Assembly (NCBI GenBank): GCA_030849075.1
Contig: JASAOO010003379.1
Coordinates: 1-49,920 of the forward strand
DNA from: Zelonia costaricensis
Taxonomy: Eukaryota > Euglenozoa > Kinetoplastea > Trypanosomatida > Trypanosomatidae
DNA: 49,920 nucleotides
Direction of reading: 5' to 3'
A model generated the notes under the pieces. The model searched no databases and was not told the origin of the DNA. It saw nothing but the letters and a program-made list of their open reading frames with translations. Below are positions 1-9,500 of this stretch, piece after piece; positions within the stretch are counted from its first letter, which is position 1; every line of letters begins with the position of its first letter. The translations under genes and the position numbers were made by a program.

Positions 1-873
1 CTTCATGCGGTTGCCGCGCGTGGCATAGTGCATGCGACGGCGGTACTGGACGCGAGGGCAGGACATCTTCCTTGGTTTTCTCTTCGCACTGCGCCGCAGG
101 AAAGCAAACCCAACGTGTCGTGGAAAAGGTGAATGTGTGACGGTGTGTGTGTGTGTGTGTGTGGGTGAAGCACACCCAGACGAATCACATGAAATGGGAC
201 AGCGATACAGAAGGTTGGCCAGAAATCGGACGAGATGGAGACAGCTCCCACTGCGCATCAGTAGACGCGCCAGCACGCCGACAACCTGGCCCTGACGTGT
301 GAGCGCGAACGCGACGCCATTGCGGGCACACATCGCACAGAGAAAAAAACAAAACCGTAGCACTCTTCTGCTGCCTCGCATCGTCACCAATTTAGAACGC
401 GTTTGCTCTCTTTTTTGTTCGTCCAGTGTCTCTTGCTTGGAAAGAAGACAGCATTGCACGAGTCCACGACTCAGCATACCATCCCGTTCTCTCCCTGCCC
501 TGTGGTGCCACGAGTGCGCACCTAGGAGGAGTAAGAACCAAAAGAAGCGCGGGGTTGAGGTGCCACCTGAGCAGCAAGCAGGCAACGCCCTCTCTCGACA
601 TCCGCCACAGCACGCACACACACACACACAGAGGTCGACGGGTGCACGGTACTGTGACGTGCGCTTCGTTATCTTGTTAATCGAACGTAGCAGAAAGAGT
701 GTTGAGGAGAGAAGAGACCCTACGAGGGGGAGCGGGAAGGATGGAAGAGTCACAACCCTGCCGCTGACGCGAAACCGCCACCACCACTGCCACCGCCACA
801 CGCCTCACACCTGTGCAGGCCCTCCTCTCTTCTTTTTTTTTTTGGTGGCTCCGGTCGCGGCACGCGCGGGCGG
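1..873. other. Left-edge spacer, 3' flank of the tRNA endonuclease gene
   Basis: No convincing gene is seen. The open frames here are low-complexity, arginine- and serine-rich and follow dinucleotide repeats. The stretch holds a GT run at about 143-163, a short CA run at about 609-626 and a T run near 830-843. Because the neighbouring gene runs on the minus strand, most of this should be its 3' untranslated region. The next gene of the minus-strand unit would lie off the left edge. Confidence 0.6.
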
Positions 874-1452
874 CTACTCCACACGCCGTGACTTGCGACG
901 CCGCTGCCCGTCAGCGGAGGCCCCGCTTGGCAGCTCGGACAAGGTCACGGAGAAGCCCGTGCCGTCAACGGCGGCCTCTGCAAGCACCACGACCGCCCGC
1001 TTTCCCACGCTGCGTGCGATGCGCGCGGCACGCACCCGTGCCAGCTCCGACAGCGGCCCAGCGAACAGCAGACACTCCCCGTGCGTGCCGACGTCTTGGT
1101 AGCCGATGTAGTTGGCACCAAACTGGCTGCCGTGGCGCAGCTTGAAGCCGTGCTCGCAGGTGAGGGCGGCATACACCGCGCAGTCCCTCTTGTGGCTCTC
1201 ACGGAGGGCGTGGAAGCGATCCTGCGCGTCTGCCGAAGCAAACAGCACGGCGTGTGTCGTGGAATTGCCTGAGCCTTCGTCTTCCACCGCTGGAAGTGAC
1301 CGTGACAGCAGCAGGTGGAGCTCTTCGACGCTGAGCCGCCAGCCGAGGCCACGCTTGCGGAACTGCGGGAAGTGCGCACTCAGGTAGGCAACGGCAGTCT
1401 CGGTCGCCGCCACGGTGAAGAGAGGTCCATGCGTGCCTTCAATGACCAACAT
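874..1452 (-). CDS. tRNA-splicing endonuclease subunit (Sen34/Sen2-like catalytic domain)
   Basis: This 192-residue protein carries the C-terminal catalytic fold of tRNA intron endonucleases, which cut precursor tRNAs at both intron ends. Residues 90-160 match the family pattern: a VY..L...GFKL segment, then GSQFGANYIGY, THGE and SVGKRAVV. These place the catalytic triad at Tyr118, His124 and Lys151, all present, so this looks like a cutting subunit rather than a structural one. The N-terminal 80 residues are weakly conserved and the tail is very basic (QRRRKSRR). Eukaryotic Sen34 and Sen2 are longer, so this is a compact version. The start is supported by a pyrimidine tract on the minus strand (about 1512-1530 in plus coordinates) followed by an AG at 1478-1479, 25 bases before the ATG. 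Trypanosomatids are known to have an intron-bearing tRNA-Tyr, the expected substrate. Assignment to Sen34 rather than Sen2 is a guess. Confidence 0.82.
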   Translation of the reverse strand: MLVIEGTHGPLFTVAATETAVAYLSAHFPQFRKRGLGWRLSVEELHLLLSRSLPAVEDEGSGNSTTHAVLFASADAQDRFHALRESHKRDCAVYAALTCEHGFKLRHGSQFGANYIGYQDVGTHGECLLFAGPLSELARVRAARIARSVGKRAVVVLAEAAVDGTGFSVTLSELPSGASADGQRRRKSRRVE

Positions 1453-2232
1453 GACGCAGCGACACCCGCGCCGCGTGCTGTACAGGGGTGTGTGCGAGGG
1501 TGAGAGCGAAATTAGGGGAGAAGAGGAAGGCTAGTCACGAAGAAAGAGCTCCACCATGGAGTAAGCTAAGTCGCCAGCACTGTCAGGCGCTGCGTGGCCA
1601 TAGGAGAAGACAATAGACACAGGCTTGACGTAGCTATTGCCCCTCCCCCCCCCCGCCCGCACTCCTCCGCTCTACTCCGAGTGCAGGTGTTTGTTTTGTT
1701 TTCTTTCCTATCGTTCCGCCAGCAGCGCAAGTCGCGCAGAGAAGATCGTAGAGCGGATGCCAGCGGGGGGGGGGCGACTCTCGGTGAGCGCTGCTCAGCA
1801 TCCACAACACAGGTTCCTCTTCTTTCTTCTTGTAGTCTTCACGTTCTTTTTCTTTCGGAGGGTAAGTGTGTGTGTGTGTGTGTGTGTGGGAGTGGTTGTA
1901 CGGGAACGTAAGCTAATTGTGAACACAGTCGGCTGACAAACAGACACGCACGCACGCAAAGCGCGCACGTGACAGCGAACGAGGAACAGGGGGGAGGGGG
2001 GCGGGGGAGTACGCCGCACCCACCCCACGGGGACACCAACAAGAGCAAGAGCAGCAGCAGCAGCAATGGGGGCAGCGGCGGAGACAGAGAGGGCAAGCCG
2101 AAGGTAATCAACGCCGGGCGTGTGTGGTGTTGAGAAGGTGAGAGAGAGAAGGAGAAAGGGGAGGCCCGTTGTGGCTTGAGCGTGAACGCGAAAACGCAGC
2201 GTGCCGACGGGTGCGTCTTGCGGTGCCTCTCT
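1453..2232. other. Intergenic spacer with GT repeat
   Basis: No gene is seen. It holds the probable trans-splice acceptor of the tRNA endonuclease gene (AG on the minus strand at 1478-1479), a GT run at about 1866-1888, a short AGC-type triplet run near 2050-2066 and G-rich stretches. The right part should be the 3' untranslated region of the next minus-strand gene. Confidence 0.55.
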
Positions 2233-4119
2233 TTACGTCATGATGGGGTTGGTGCGGCCGGTGCTCTGCTGCCGCCGCGGGTTCCACCGGCCCTCGAAGA
2301 TGGGGCGGTACTTCATCTTGGAAAGATCGAAGACGACGCCGTCCTTGTTCGTCACGTAGCGCTCCTGGTCGTACTCGACCGGGTCGCTCTCGGGCAGCCC
2401 GGCGCGCCGCTCCGCCATCATGCGCTTCCACCGCTCGTACGTGTCGCGCTCCATGCCAATGATGCGGCCCGTCTTGGGGTCCTCCACGACGATCTCCTCC
2501 TCGTTGCGCTCGTGCGGGAACTTGGTGATGGGGATCGTGGCCGAGTTCCACGGCATCAGGTCCGGGATCGGGGCCTGCTCCTTCTCATACGTGCCGCCGC
2601 CCTCCAGCGCGTTGCTCAAGCGCCGCTCCAGCGGCTCGCCCGTCGGCCTGCCCCTGATCTCGCGCCACGTGGTGTTCTCGATGTAGTCGTGCAGCTGCTC
2701 CTTTGGAAACCAGTGGTAGTACGACGGCAGCTTCTCCCAGTCGACCGTCTCGCCCGGCTCTAGCATCGGGCGCAGCTTCGTGTGGCTCGTGCCGGGCCGC
2801 ACAAGACGGCCGTCGCTGAGCTGGTGGTACTGCGGCCCGATGCCGGTACCCTGCGTCGCGCGGTACTTCTCCGCAACCTTGTTCTGCGTGAAGAGCGACG
2901 GCGAGAACTGCCGCATCGGCGAGATGCCGAGCTGGGTGTCGGACAGCGAGAACATGTCGTTCTCGACGAAGTCGCCGAAGCACTCCACGCCGTAGCCGTT
3001 CGTCGGGATCGGGTTGATGATGGCGAGGGCGGAGCGGCGCGAGACGGAGAGCTGCACCCCAAAGTGCCCGCACGCCTGTGGCGTCGTGAGGCAGTGGATG
3101 ACGGTGCCGCGCTTTTGGAAGGCGATGCGGAGGTCCTCGTCGATGAAGTGCAGGTTGCGGCCGGTGCCGAGGAAGACGACGTCGGGCACCGGGTACATGT
3201 GCAGCAGCACCGCCATCGTCCGCTCACTCACCTCCTCGAAGCTGCTCACGTTCCAGTGGTAGTAGCCCTTCTCGGTCACGATGCACGACCCGATCACCTC
3301 CTTGTCGTTGATAAAGACGCTGTCGGGCGAGTACGCGGTGATGCGCATCGACGACATGCCGCGCGGAATCTCGATGCGGTTGGCGAACGGGTTCGCGTTG
3401 TACTGCGTCGCCATCTTCTCCTCATTGTAAAAGCGCTCCTGCCCCTCCTTGGTCTGCAGCGACAACCCACTGGCGGACTTGCCGGACTCTCGCTGCCGCT
3501 TCAGCCACTGCGCGAGAGCCGCGCTGTCCTGTGGCCGGTAGCCGGGTGTGAGCTTGAAGGGGTCGTACGTCGGGTCGCTCGGGTGAGGGCGGCGGCGCTT
3601 CTGCGTCTCCTCGGCGGCGAGGTCGGACCGCTTTGCCTCCGCAATGAACTTGCGGTACTCAGCCTCATTCTCGACCTGCAGCTGGCGGCGCAGCAACACC
3701 GTCTCCTCGTCGATCTCGTAGTCCTTGGGCTGCGGCGTGTGCACGAGCTTGTTGGCGGCGTCGACGTCCATGTAGTTGGCCCGCGACCCGGCCGCCACGA
3801 AGGGCAGCCCGTCCTTGGTGGTGGGCAGGTGGTCATCGCGAATGCGCTGCTCGTGGATGATGCGTTGCTGATGGAGCCACTTGTTGTCGCGCTCGGCCAT
3901 GTAGTCTTCGATGGACTGCCCGGGGCGGATGCCGATGCGCACGCTGCCCTCCTGCTGCTGCTGCGTCTTGGCGTACGCCTCGGCGCTCATCGGCAGCTCC
4001 GTCAGCGGGTTGTCGCGGGGGTCCGGCACGTATTGGCGCACCGTCCGCTGCATCGCCCGCTTGGCGCGTGTGCGCCAGCTGATCTTTTGCGCGTCGCGCA
4101 CACACACGCTCGCCCGCAT
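2233..4119 (-). CDS. Mth938/NDUFAF3-like domain protein, probably mitochondrial
   Basis: A 628-residue protein. Residues about 258-369 match the Mth938-like (DUF498) fold of NDUFAF3, a mitochondrial complex I assembly factor: ITAYSPDSVFIN, then IGSCIV, a tryptophan (HWNV), PDVVFLGTGRN, FQKRGTVIHCLTTPQAC and an alternating hydrophobic end (ALAIINP). NDUFAF3 itself is only about 180 residues, so here the domain is embedded in long lineage-specific extensions of about 255 residues on each side. Both are charged and rich in Trp and Tyr (for example SYYHWFPKEQLHDYI). The first 25 residues are basic with no acids beyond Asp9, consistent with a mitochondrial presequence. The pattern of a small conserved core with large extensions is typical of kinetoplastid mitochondrial ribosome and respiratory proteins, so either role is possible. 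A minus-strand AG follows a CT tract near 4140-4150, just before the ATG. Domain call is fairly sure, function is not. Confidence 0.78.
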   Translation of the reverse strand: MRASVCVRDAQKISWRTRAKRAMQRTVRQYVPDPRDNPLTELPMSAEAYAKTQQQQEGSVRIGIRPGQSIEDYMAERDNKWLHQQRIIHEQRIRDDHLPTTKDGLPFVAAGSRANYMDVDAANKLVHTPQPKDYEIDEETVLLRRQLQVENEAEYRKFIAEAKRSDLAAEETQKRRRPHPSDPTYDPFKLTPGYRPQDSAALAQWLKRQRESGKSASGLSLQTKEGQERFYNEEKMATQYNANPFANRIEIPRGMSSMRITAYSPDSVFINDKEVIGSCIVTEKGYYHWNVSSFEEVSERTMAVLLHMYPVPDVVFLGTGRNLHFIDEDLRIAFQKRGTVIHCLTTPQACGHFGVQLSVSRRSALAIINPIPTNGYGVECFGDFVENDMFSLSDTQLGISPMRQFSPSLFTQNKVAEKYRATQGTGIGPQYHQLSDGRLVRPGTSHTKLRPMLEPGETVDWEKLPSYYHWFPKEQLHDYIENTTWREIRGRPTGEPLERRLSNALEGGGTYEKEQAPIPDLMPWNSATIPITKFPHERNEEEIVVEDPKTGRIIGMERDTYERWKRMMAERRAGLPESDPVEYDQERYVTNKDGVVFDLSKMKYRPIFEGRWNPRRQQSTGRTNPIMT

Positions 4120-5185
4120 TGTGGCACCTCCACAGACTCACTGGAAGGGAAGCGAGGGTGACTCGCGGTGTGATGTGGAGCGGTCGGGAGAGACGGATGC
4201 AGTCAGCCCAACTCGCACGGCCGCTTCGAGACTGGTGCGAGCCGCCGCCGGCGCTGGTGTGCAACAAAGCACAACAAAGGAACGCAGGTGGACGACAAAA
4301 CGCTCGCTCACAGGCACGATACAGACACGCTTGCTCACACACGCTCTCCCTATGCTGCTGTTGTTGTTTCCTTCTCCTTCGCTGTGTTCGCTACGAGGGA
4401 GGCCCAGGAGCAGGAAGGCTGAAACGTGCGTCAACCACTGCACGTTTGTGTGAGTGTGTGTGTGTGTGACGCTCCCTCGGGTGCTGATGTGAATCATAAA
4501 GCCGCAACAGTTACAGGAGAGCAACGAGGTGAAGGATGAAGGTGTATGCGGGTCATGAGGCCGAGGCAGCAGCACCAGCTCCGAAGAGGAGCAGTCGGTG
4601 GGCCTCGTTAGCGGCGAGACATCACAGTACCGCACGGAGCTTCACCTTTTCCTGCACGCGACAGCACAGATGAAGTTGCTGCTCGGTGGACCTGCCCCGC
4701 ACTCGCCGACGCGTCAGTGCATCTTCTGTGTCCGATCAAAGCTGGTGGTAAGAGTGACTCACGCGGAGTCCCTCCCCCCCCCCCCCCCTCGGGTGCCCTC
4801 GCTTCCACACCCCGTGCCGTCCCCCCCCCCCTCCTCCTCCTCCTCATTCCAGTGATAACGTGTGTTCGTATTGTATTTCTGCTATTTTAGGGCAGCTGGA
4901 CATACGCCATCGCCCTCGGTTAGCCCTTGTTCCCCTCCCCACCCCCCCCCCCCAGCCNGCCCTTGTTCCCCTCCCCTCCCCCCCGCCCCTGCCTCACCTG
5001 CTGGACTCCTTTGTGTTCCCTTCCCTTAAGCCGCCGTGACACCCCGTGCGGAAAGGCAAAGACGAGTCGAGCAGCAGAAGATCGGCCGCGGGGCAGGCGG
5101 GGATAGGGACGCGGAGTGGAAGGCCGCCGGCGGCGAGGCGGGCACGGACGGCGCACCCCCATCACCCCTTGCGTTACCCTGCTGC
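4120..5185. other. Spacer with C runs and an assembly join
   Basis: No gene is seen. It contains a GT run (about 4454-4468), C runs at 4774-4788 and about 4821-4831 followed by CTC triplets, and an N at 4959. The 18 bases before the C run at 4942-4954 are repeated exactly just after the N (4923-4940 and 4960-4977), which suggests an unresolved join rather than real sequence. Confidence 0.6.
4923..4977. repeat. 18-base direct repeat flanking a C run and an N
   Basis: Positions 4923-4940 and 4960-4977 are identical (GCCCTTGTTCCCCTCCCC). Between them are an A, a 13-base C run, AGCC and an undetermined base at 4959. The arrangement is what results when two contig ends that share the same sequence are placed side by side instead of merged. 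Confidence 0.7.
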
Positions 5186-6529
5186 TCACACCGCCACGCA
5201 CTCCTCCATGGCGGTGACCTCAGCATCCGTCATGCGGAGGCTGTCGCGGAAGCGGGACTGCGGCACAATCACGAAGCGGCGCTGCAGCGGCTCCTCGGCG
5301 GCCGGAATGAGCAGCGCCACCTCCTCGTTCTCCTCGTCCACGTACACAATTGTCATGAGCCCGGCGACAGGGGCCAGCGGCGTCTCCTCCAGCAGCTCCG
5401 CGTGCGACAGCGCGCACACGAGCGACTGGAACGCCGCCGTCGGGTGCACGACGCGCATGAACACGCCGTCAGCCGCTGTGCTGCCCTCCGTCGACTCTTC
5501 CACAAAGGTCAGCGCCTTGAGTGGGAGCACCACCTTCGAGCAGCCCAGCGCCAGGGACGGGCTGCCGGTGAAGTACTCGCGCAGCAGCTCGTGCGTCGAG
5601 GACCGCTCGCACGGGTGGGCCACCGGGTCCGTGAAAAGAAACTCGCAGTCGGGCTGCACGCGCTGCACGTCCTCTTGCAGAAAGGTCGACCACCGCTCCT
5701 CGCCATCCTCGCGGTTGCCCACGATGACGACGTGAGTGGGGTGCAGCAGCTCAATCAGCCTCTTGTACCACACACCCTCCTGCAAGTCGCCTAGCGGTGC
5801 CGGGGCATCCACAACCACGTGCCACCGGCCATCGCCCAGCGAGGATGGTGACGGCGACGGCGCCTCTGCCGCGGCCGTCGCACCGCACAGCTCCTGAACG
5901 TAGCCCATCGCCGTCTCGTGCAGCTGGTCGTAGTAGTGCAGCAGCGACGCGACGTTGCTCGCCGCAGGGCGGACGGCGGCGCCGGTGTAGAGGGAGAGGG
6001 GCAGGAGGCGTGGGCTCGCCGTTGTGCCAGGCCAAAGCGGCGTCTCGGGCACCTGCACACACGACACGCACCCCGGCGCGTACAGGCAGTTGGACTCCGC
6101 GTTGAGGTCCATGAGAAAGATACCCTTCTTGTCGGTGCCGTAGCGCATCATGAGGTTGCACAGGGTGTGCGCGGCGAGCGTTTTGCCGCTGTGCGGGCGG
6201 CCAATCACGAGCACCTTACTGCGCCGGGCCGCGAGGATGGTGCGGCGCGTGATCTGGACCAGCCGCCCCGCACGTGCCGCGCCGCGGTGCGCCTCAACTT
6301 TGCCGTCGCTGCTGAGCGAGCAGATCGCACCCTCCAGCGTGAAGAGCGTGATGAACTGGCGGTCGGGGTGGAGGTGGAAGCTATAGGGCCGGTTGGAGTC
6401 GAGCATGACACCCGCGACGTCGAGCACGCCCGACACCAGCGTTACCTGCACCGCGCCGCTGCCGACGAGGGTGTACTCCTCCCCAGCGTTTAAGGAGAGC
6501 CGCCGCACCGTCTTCTTCTTGGGTGGCAT
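5186..6529 (-). CDS. CLP1: CLP1-type pre-mRNA/tRNA processing protein (P-loop polynucleotide kinase family)
   Basis: A 447-residue protein of the Clp1/Grc3/NOL9 family. Clp1 acts in the nucleus in mRNA 3'-end cleavage, and in animals also as an RNA 5'-OH kinase bound to the tRNA-splicing endonuclease. The N-terminal 95 residues form the small beta domain (LNAGEEYTLV, VTLVSGVLDVAG). A Walker A motif GRPHSGKT lies at 110-117, and the Walker B-like segment IFLMDLNAESN at about 138-147. The position that reads DLDVGQ in active family members reads DLNAES, so kinase activity may be reduced, as in yeast Clp1. The C-terminal domain is present and the length equals the family norm (about 425-450). 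The frame stays open upstream to 6640, but the start chosen is the MPPKKK Met. On the minus strand a T10 tract (plus 6545-6554) is followed by AG at 6536-6539, only a few bases before this ATG. Confidence 0.85.
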   Translation of the reverse strand: MPPKKKTVRRLSLNAGEEYTLVGSGAVQVTLVSGVLDVAGVMLDSNRPYSFHLHPDRQFITLFTLEGAICSLSSDGKVEAHRGAARAGRLVQITRRTILAARRSKVLVIGRPHSGKTLAAHTLCNLMMRYGTDKKGIFLMDLNAESNCLYAPGCVSCVQVPETPLWPGTTASPRLLPLSLYTGAAVRPAASNVASLLHYYDQLHETAMGYVQELCGATAAAEAPSPSPSSLGDGRWHVVVDAPAPLGDLQEGVWYKRLIELLHPTHVVIVGNREDGEERWSTFLQEDVQRVQPDCEFLFTDPVAHPCERSSTHELLREYFTGSPSLALGCSKVVLPLKALTFVEESTEGSTAADGVFMRVVHPTAAFQSLVCALSHAELLEETPLAPVAGLMTIVYVDEENEEVALLIPAAEEPLQRRFVIVPQSRFRDSLRMTDAEVTAMEECVAV

Positions 6530-9500
6530 TGCGCACTCTATGGTAAAAAAAAAAGAGGGGAAGTGCGGATGCACGCGTAGGGTTGGAGAGTTCAGAGCTG
6601 TACGCTCCAATGTGGGTCCGTAAGTCCCACGTCGCCGCACTGGATGGACTGAGCCAGCGTACGTCCTCTTGTCTTGAGCACGGGGCTGGGCGGTGGGGTG
6701 GGACCGCGTACGGTGTCGCGATGCACGAGTGGGGGGAACGAGGAGGAAAGAAAGCGGCGAGCCCTGGCGTCAAACGTGCTGATCGGTGTCAAGACACACA
6801 AGCGCACGCGTCCCGCGCTGCATCAGGACGAGGAGCGATTCACGCACGAGACAGAGGGGGAGGAGGAGGGAGACAGACAGCACGACGGCGAGTGAAGGAG
6901 AGAATGCGGCGTTGTGCGCGCGCGAGCGAGAGGGCAGCGCAGCTCGTGCATTCTTTCCTCGCTGATTTCGAGTGCCACTGCCCCACTCGAGGCAGAAAGC
7001 GGCTCTGCCTCTCTTTTCTTTTTCTCAACGCAAGTCGGCCGACTTGCTTCGGTGAAAGTGGCGGCTGCAACACGTGTGGAGCTTCGCCACTCGTGGAAGT
7101 GCAGCGGGGAGAGGATAGGAGGAGGACTCGATGACTTGCTTCCGAGTCGCCTTGCTGCTGCGTCGAAACAAAAAAGGAGTTGGAGGCACCACGCATAGCC
7201 CACTCCTCGCCACCGTTCTGCACACCGCGAAGCTCACCCTTTTTCTGTTGTTTTCACTCGTTTTTGTGTTGTTGATGCTGGCATGTGGATGCGCCTGGAG
7301 ATCGTCGTCTGATTTTTTTTGTTGTTGTTGATGCATGCCCCTGAGAGCTTGTTCCACGAAGCCTTCCCCGGTCCTGGCACAAGCCCCTTCGCCTTCTTCG
7401 GGTCTTTCGAGTGTACTCTCCCCTTTCCTCTCGCCCATGCCTTCCCGACGCCCTTTTGGCACGTAAATACCGTGCCACGGAACAGTCAAGTGCAGGAGGG
7501 AGGTGGGCGCAGCCGGGAGTCAAACGGAAAAGCGGGAAGATGAAAACGACTGGTGTGCGAGTGCAGGCACGTGGCGCGCACCGGATCAGGGCGGCGCAAG
7601 CAAGAACGAGAGCTCTTCAGTTCATCTTGTGTTGTTTCAAGCCTCACAGAGTGAAGAAGAAAAGTAGATCGTTGAGCAACACAGCGGGGTCGAAGGGCTC
7701 GAACCGCACAGGGTAGGGAAACGCTTGCTTAGGGATATCTCGTCGGCAGAAGGCACAAATCATGAGCCCAAAAACACAAGACCCTCTTCACACACAAACA
7801 CATACACATACATACACCCATCCATACGATTGTACGCTAACAGCGGTGCAACGAGTGTGACGTACGCGCCTCGCTCCTTTTCTTCACCTTGTTCTTTTTG
7901 AGACCTGACGCCGCCGGCGTGCGCGCGTGTGTCTGTGTCAGCCCCTCCGTCTCCGGGACGCACGCCGGGAAACGGCTGCACACGCGTGCATGCACGCCTA
8001 GCCTCGAGAGAGACCGCCTCGCAAGGCCAAGCAAGCGACTGAATGAAAGAAGGAAAGGGAAAGGAGGTTGCGCAGTCAAGACGAGCGTTCATGCACGAGC
8101 GAGAAGAACGACACACACACAGACACACACAAACGTGAAAATCCAGAAACCAGTACACGTGAAACACGACGGAGACCGCACAGACCGACGACAACATGAG
8201 TTTGCAATATTGTGTGTCCTGTGCACTTGCCTTTTTTTTATGTGCTGCACCGGTCTGGTGGGCACTCGCCGCAGACAAGTCCGCAGCAGCACCCCGTCAT
8301 CCATGCACGCATCGCCACCTCACCGTCTTCTCTCTGCCGCCACCCTGCACCACAGCCGGGTAGAGGGAGGGGAGGAGTGGAAGAGCGCGCTGAATAGAAG
8401 AAGCTCAAGCAACAAAGACACTCCGAGGCGTGGAACTGTACAAGCACGCAAAGCACCTAAGCTGAATTTAAAAAAAAAAAAGGGTATCCGAAGAGGTACA
8501 AACGACACGGACTGGAGCAGCTCCACCGTACAGACACCCTTCAGGAATACATCTTCGCTGCCAGCCAAGACCCGCCCACTGAACCCTGGCTGGATACATC
8601 GGAAGAGTGTAACATGTCTGCGTCCGCGTTTGTGTGTGTGTGTGTGTGATCGTGATTGTGGGGGTTTTCTTTTAGAGCTGGAGTGCGGCTCTGCCATGGT
8701 GACAAACCACTGGTGAAGGAGAGAGAGCACGTGGAATCCCTCCTTCACACACTCCAAAACAAACCCAGACACACACGCATACACGTGCACACATGCACAC
8801 GCAGAGATAAAAATGTTGGAAGAGGGAGGAGTGGCGGCGAGGCGGCGCACACGGCCGCGTGAAGAAGAGGGAAAAAAGAGGGGCGGAGCACGCGCATCCG
8901 TGGCGGCCGTCGCGAGAACGATGAGCAGGGGAAGCAATCCAGTCCCCCGATTCCTAGAACGACAACAACAGGCTAGCCGACGCGCCGACATTGAGAAGAA
9001 GGACACCAATCAATGCAAAACAAAGTGTGCCGACGAGAACGGGTGCTTTAAAAAAAAGAGAGGAAGCCTACGGAGGGAGAGCTAGAGGAGAGGGCTACCA
9101 ACACATCAACTACACAGAGGGGGACAACATACAGCGGGAACAGAAGCGCGCAGATACAAGGCAAGAGGGAAACCGGGCTCAACAACGACGGCAAAGAAAA
9201 CAAAGAAAAAGCAGCACACAAGGAGAAGGGAAGCAAGAAAAAGAAAGACCAAAATGAAAAAAAAAAAAAGCGCACGTCGCAAAAAAAAAAAGGGCACAAC
9301 AGCAGTCGGGCAAGGCTCACACAAGCATAGGAAAAAATGTAAAATCCAATATATAAGGAAACAGAACAAAAAAAAAGAAACAAAGCAAGCACGCTGAAGC
9401 TGTTAGAAGAGGGAGAGAAGTGGAGGGCTGAAGGCAGAGACGAGGGGGGAGGAGGCGGAGGTAGGGAGGGGCTGACCAGGCACACCGCCCCTCAGTCCCC

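Noticed and set aside
2782..4161. Plus-strand open frame of about 459 codons
   Set aside because: It is antisense to the 2233-4119 gene; the absence of stops is a by-product of high GC codons on the other strand.
7693..7716. B-box-like GGTTCGAGCCC on the minus strand
   Set aside because: No pairing T-arm, no D-arm or acceptor stem at the right distance, so no tRNA can be folded here.
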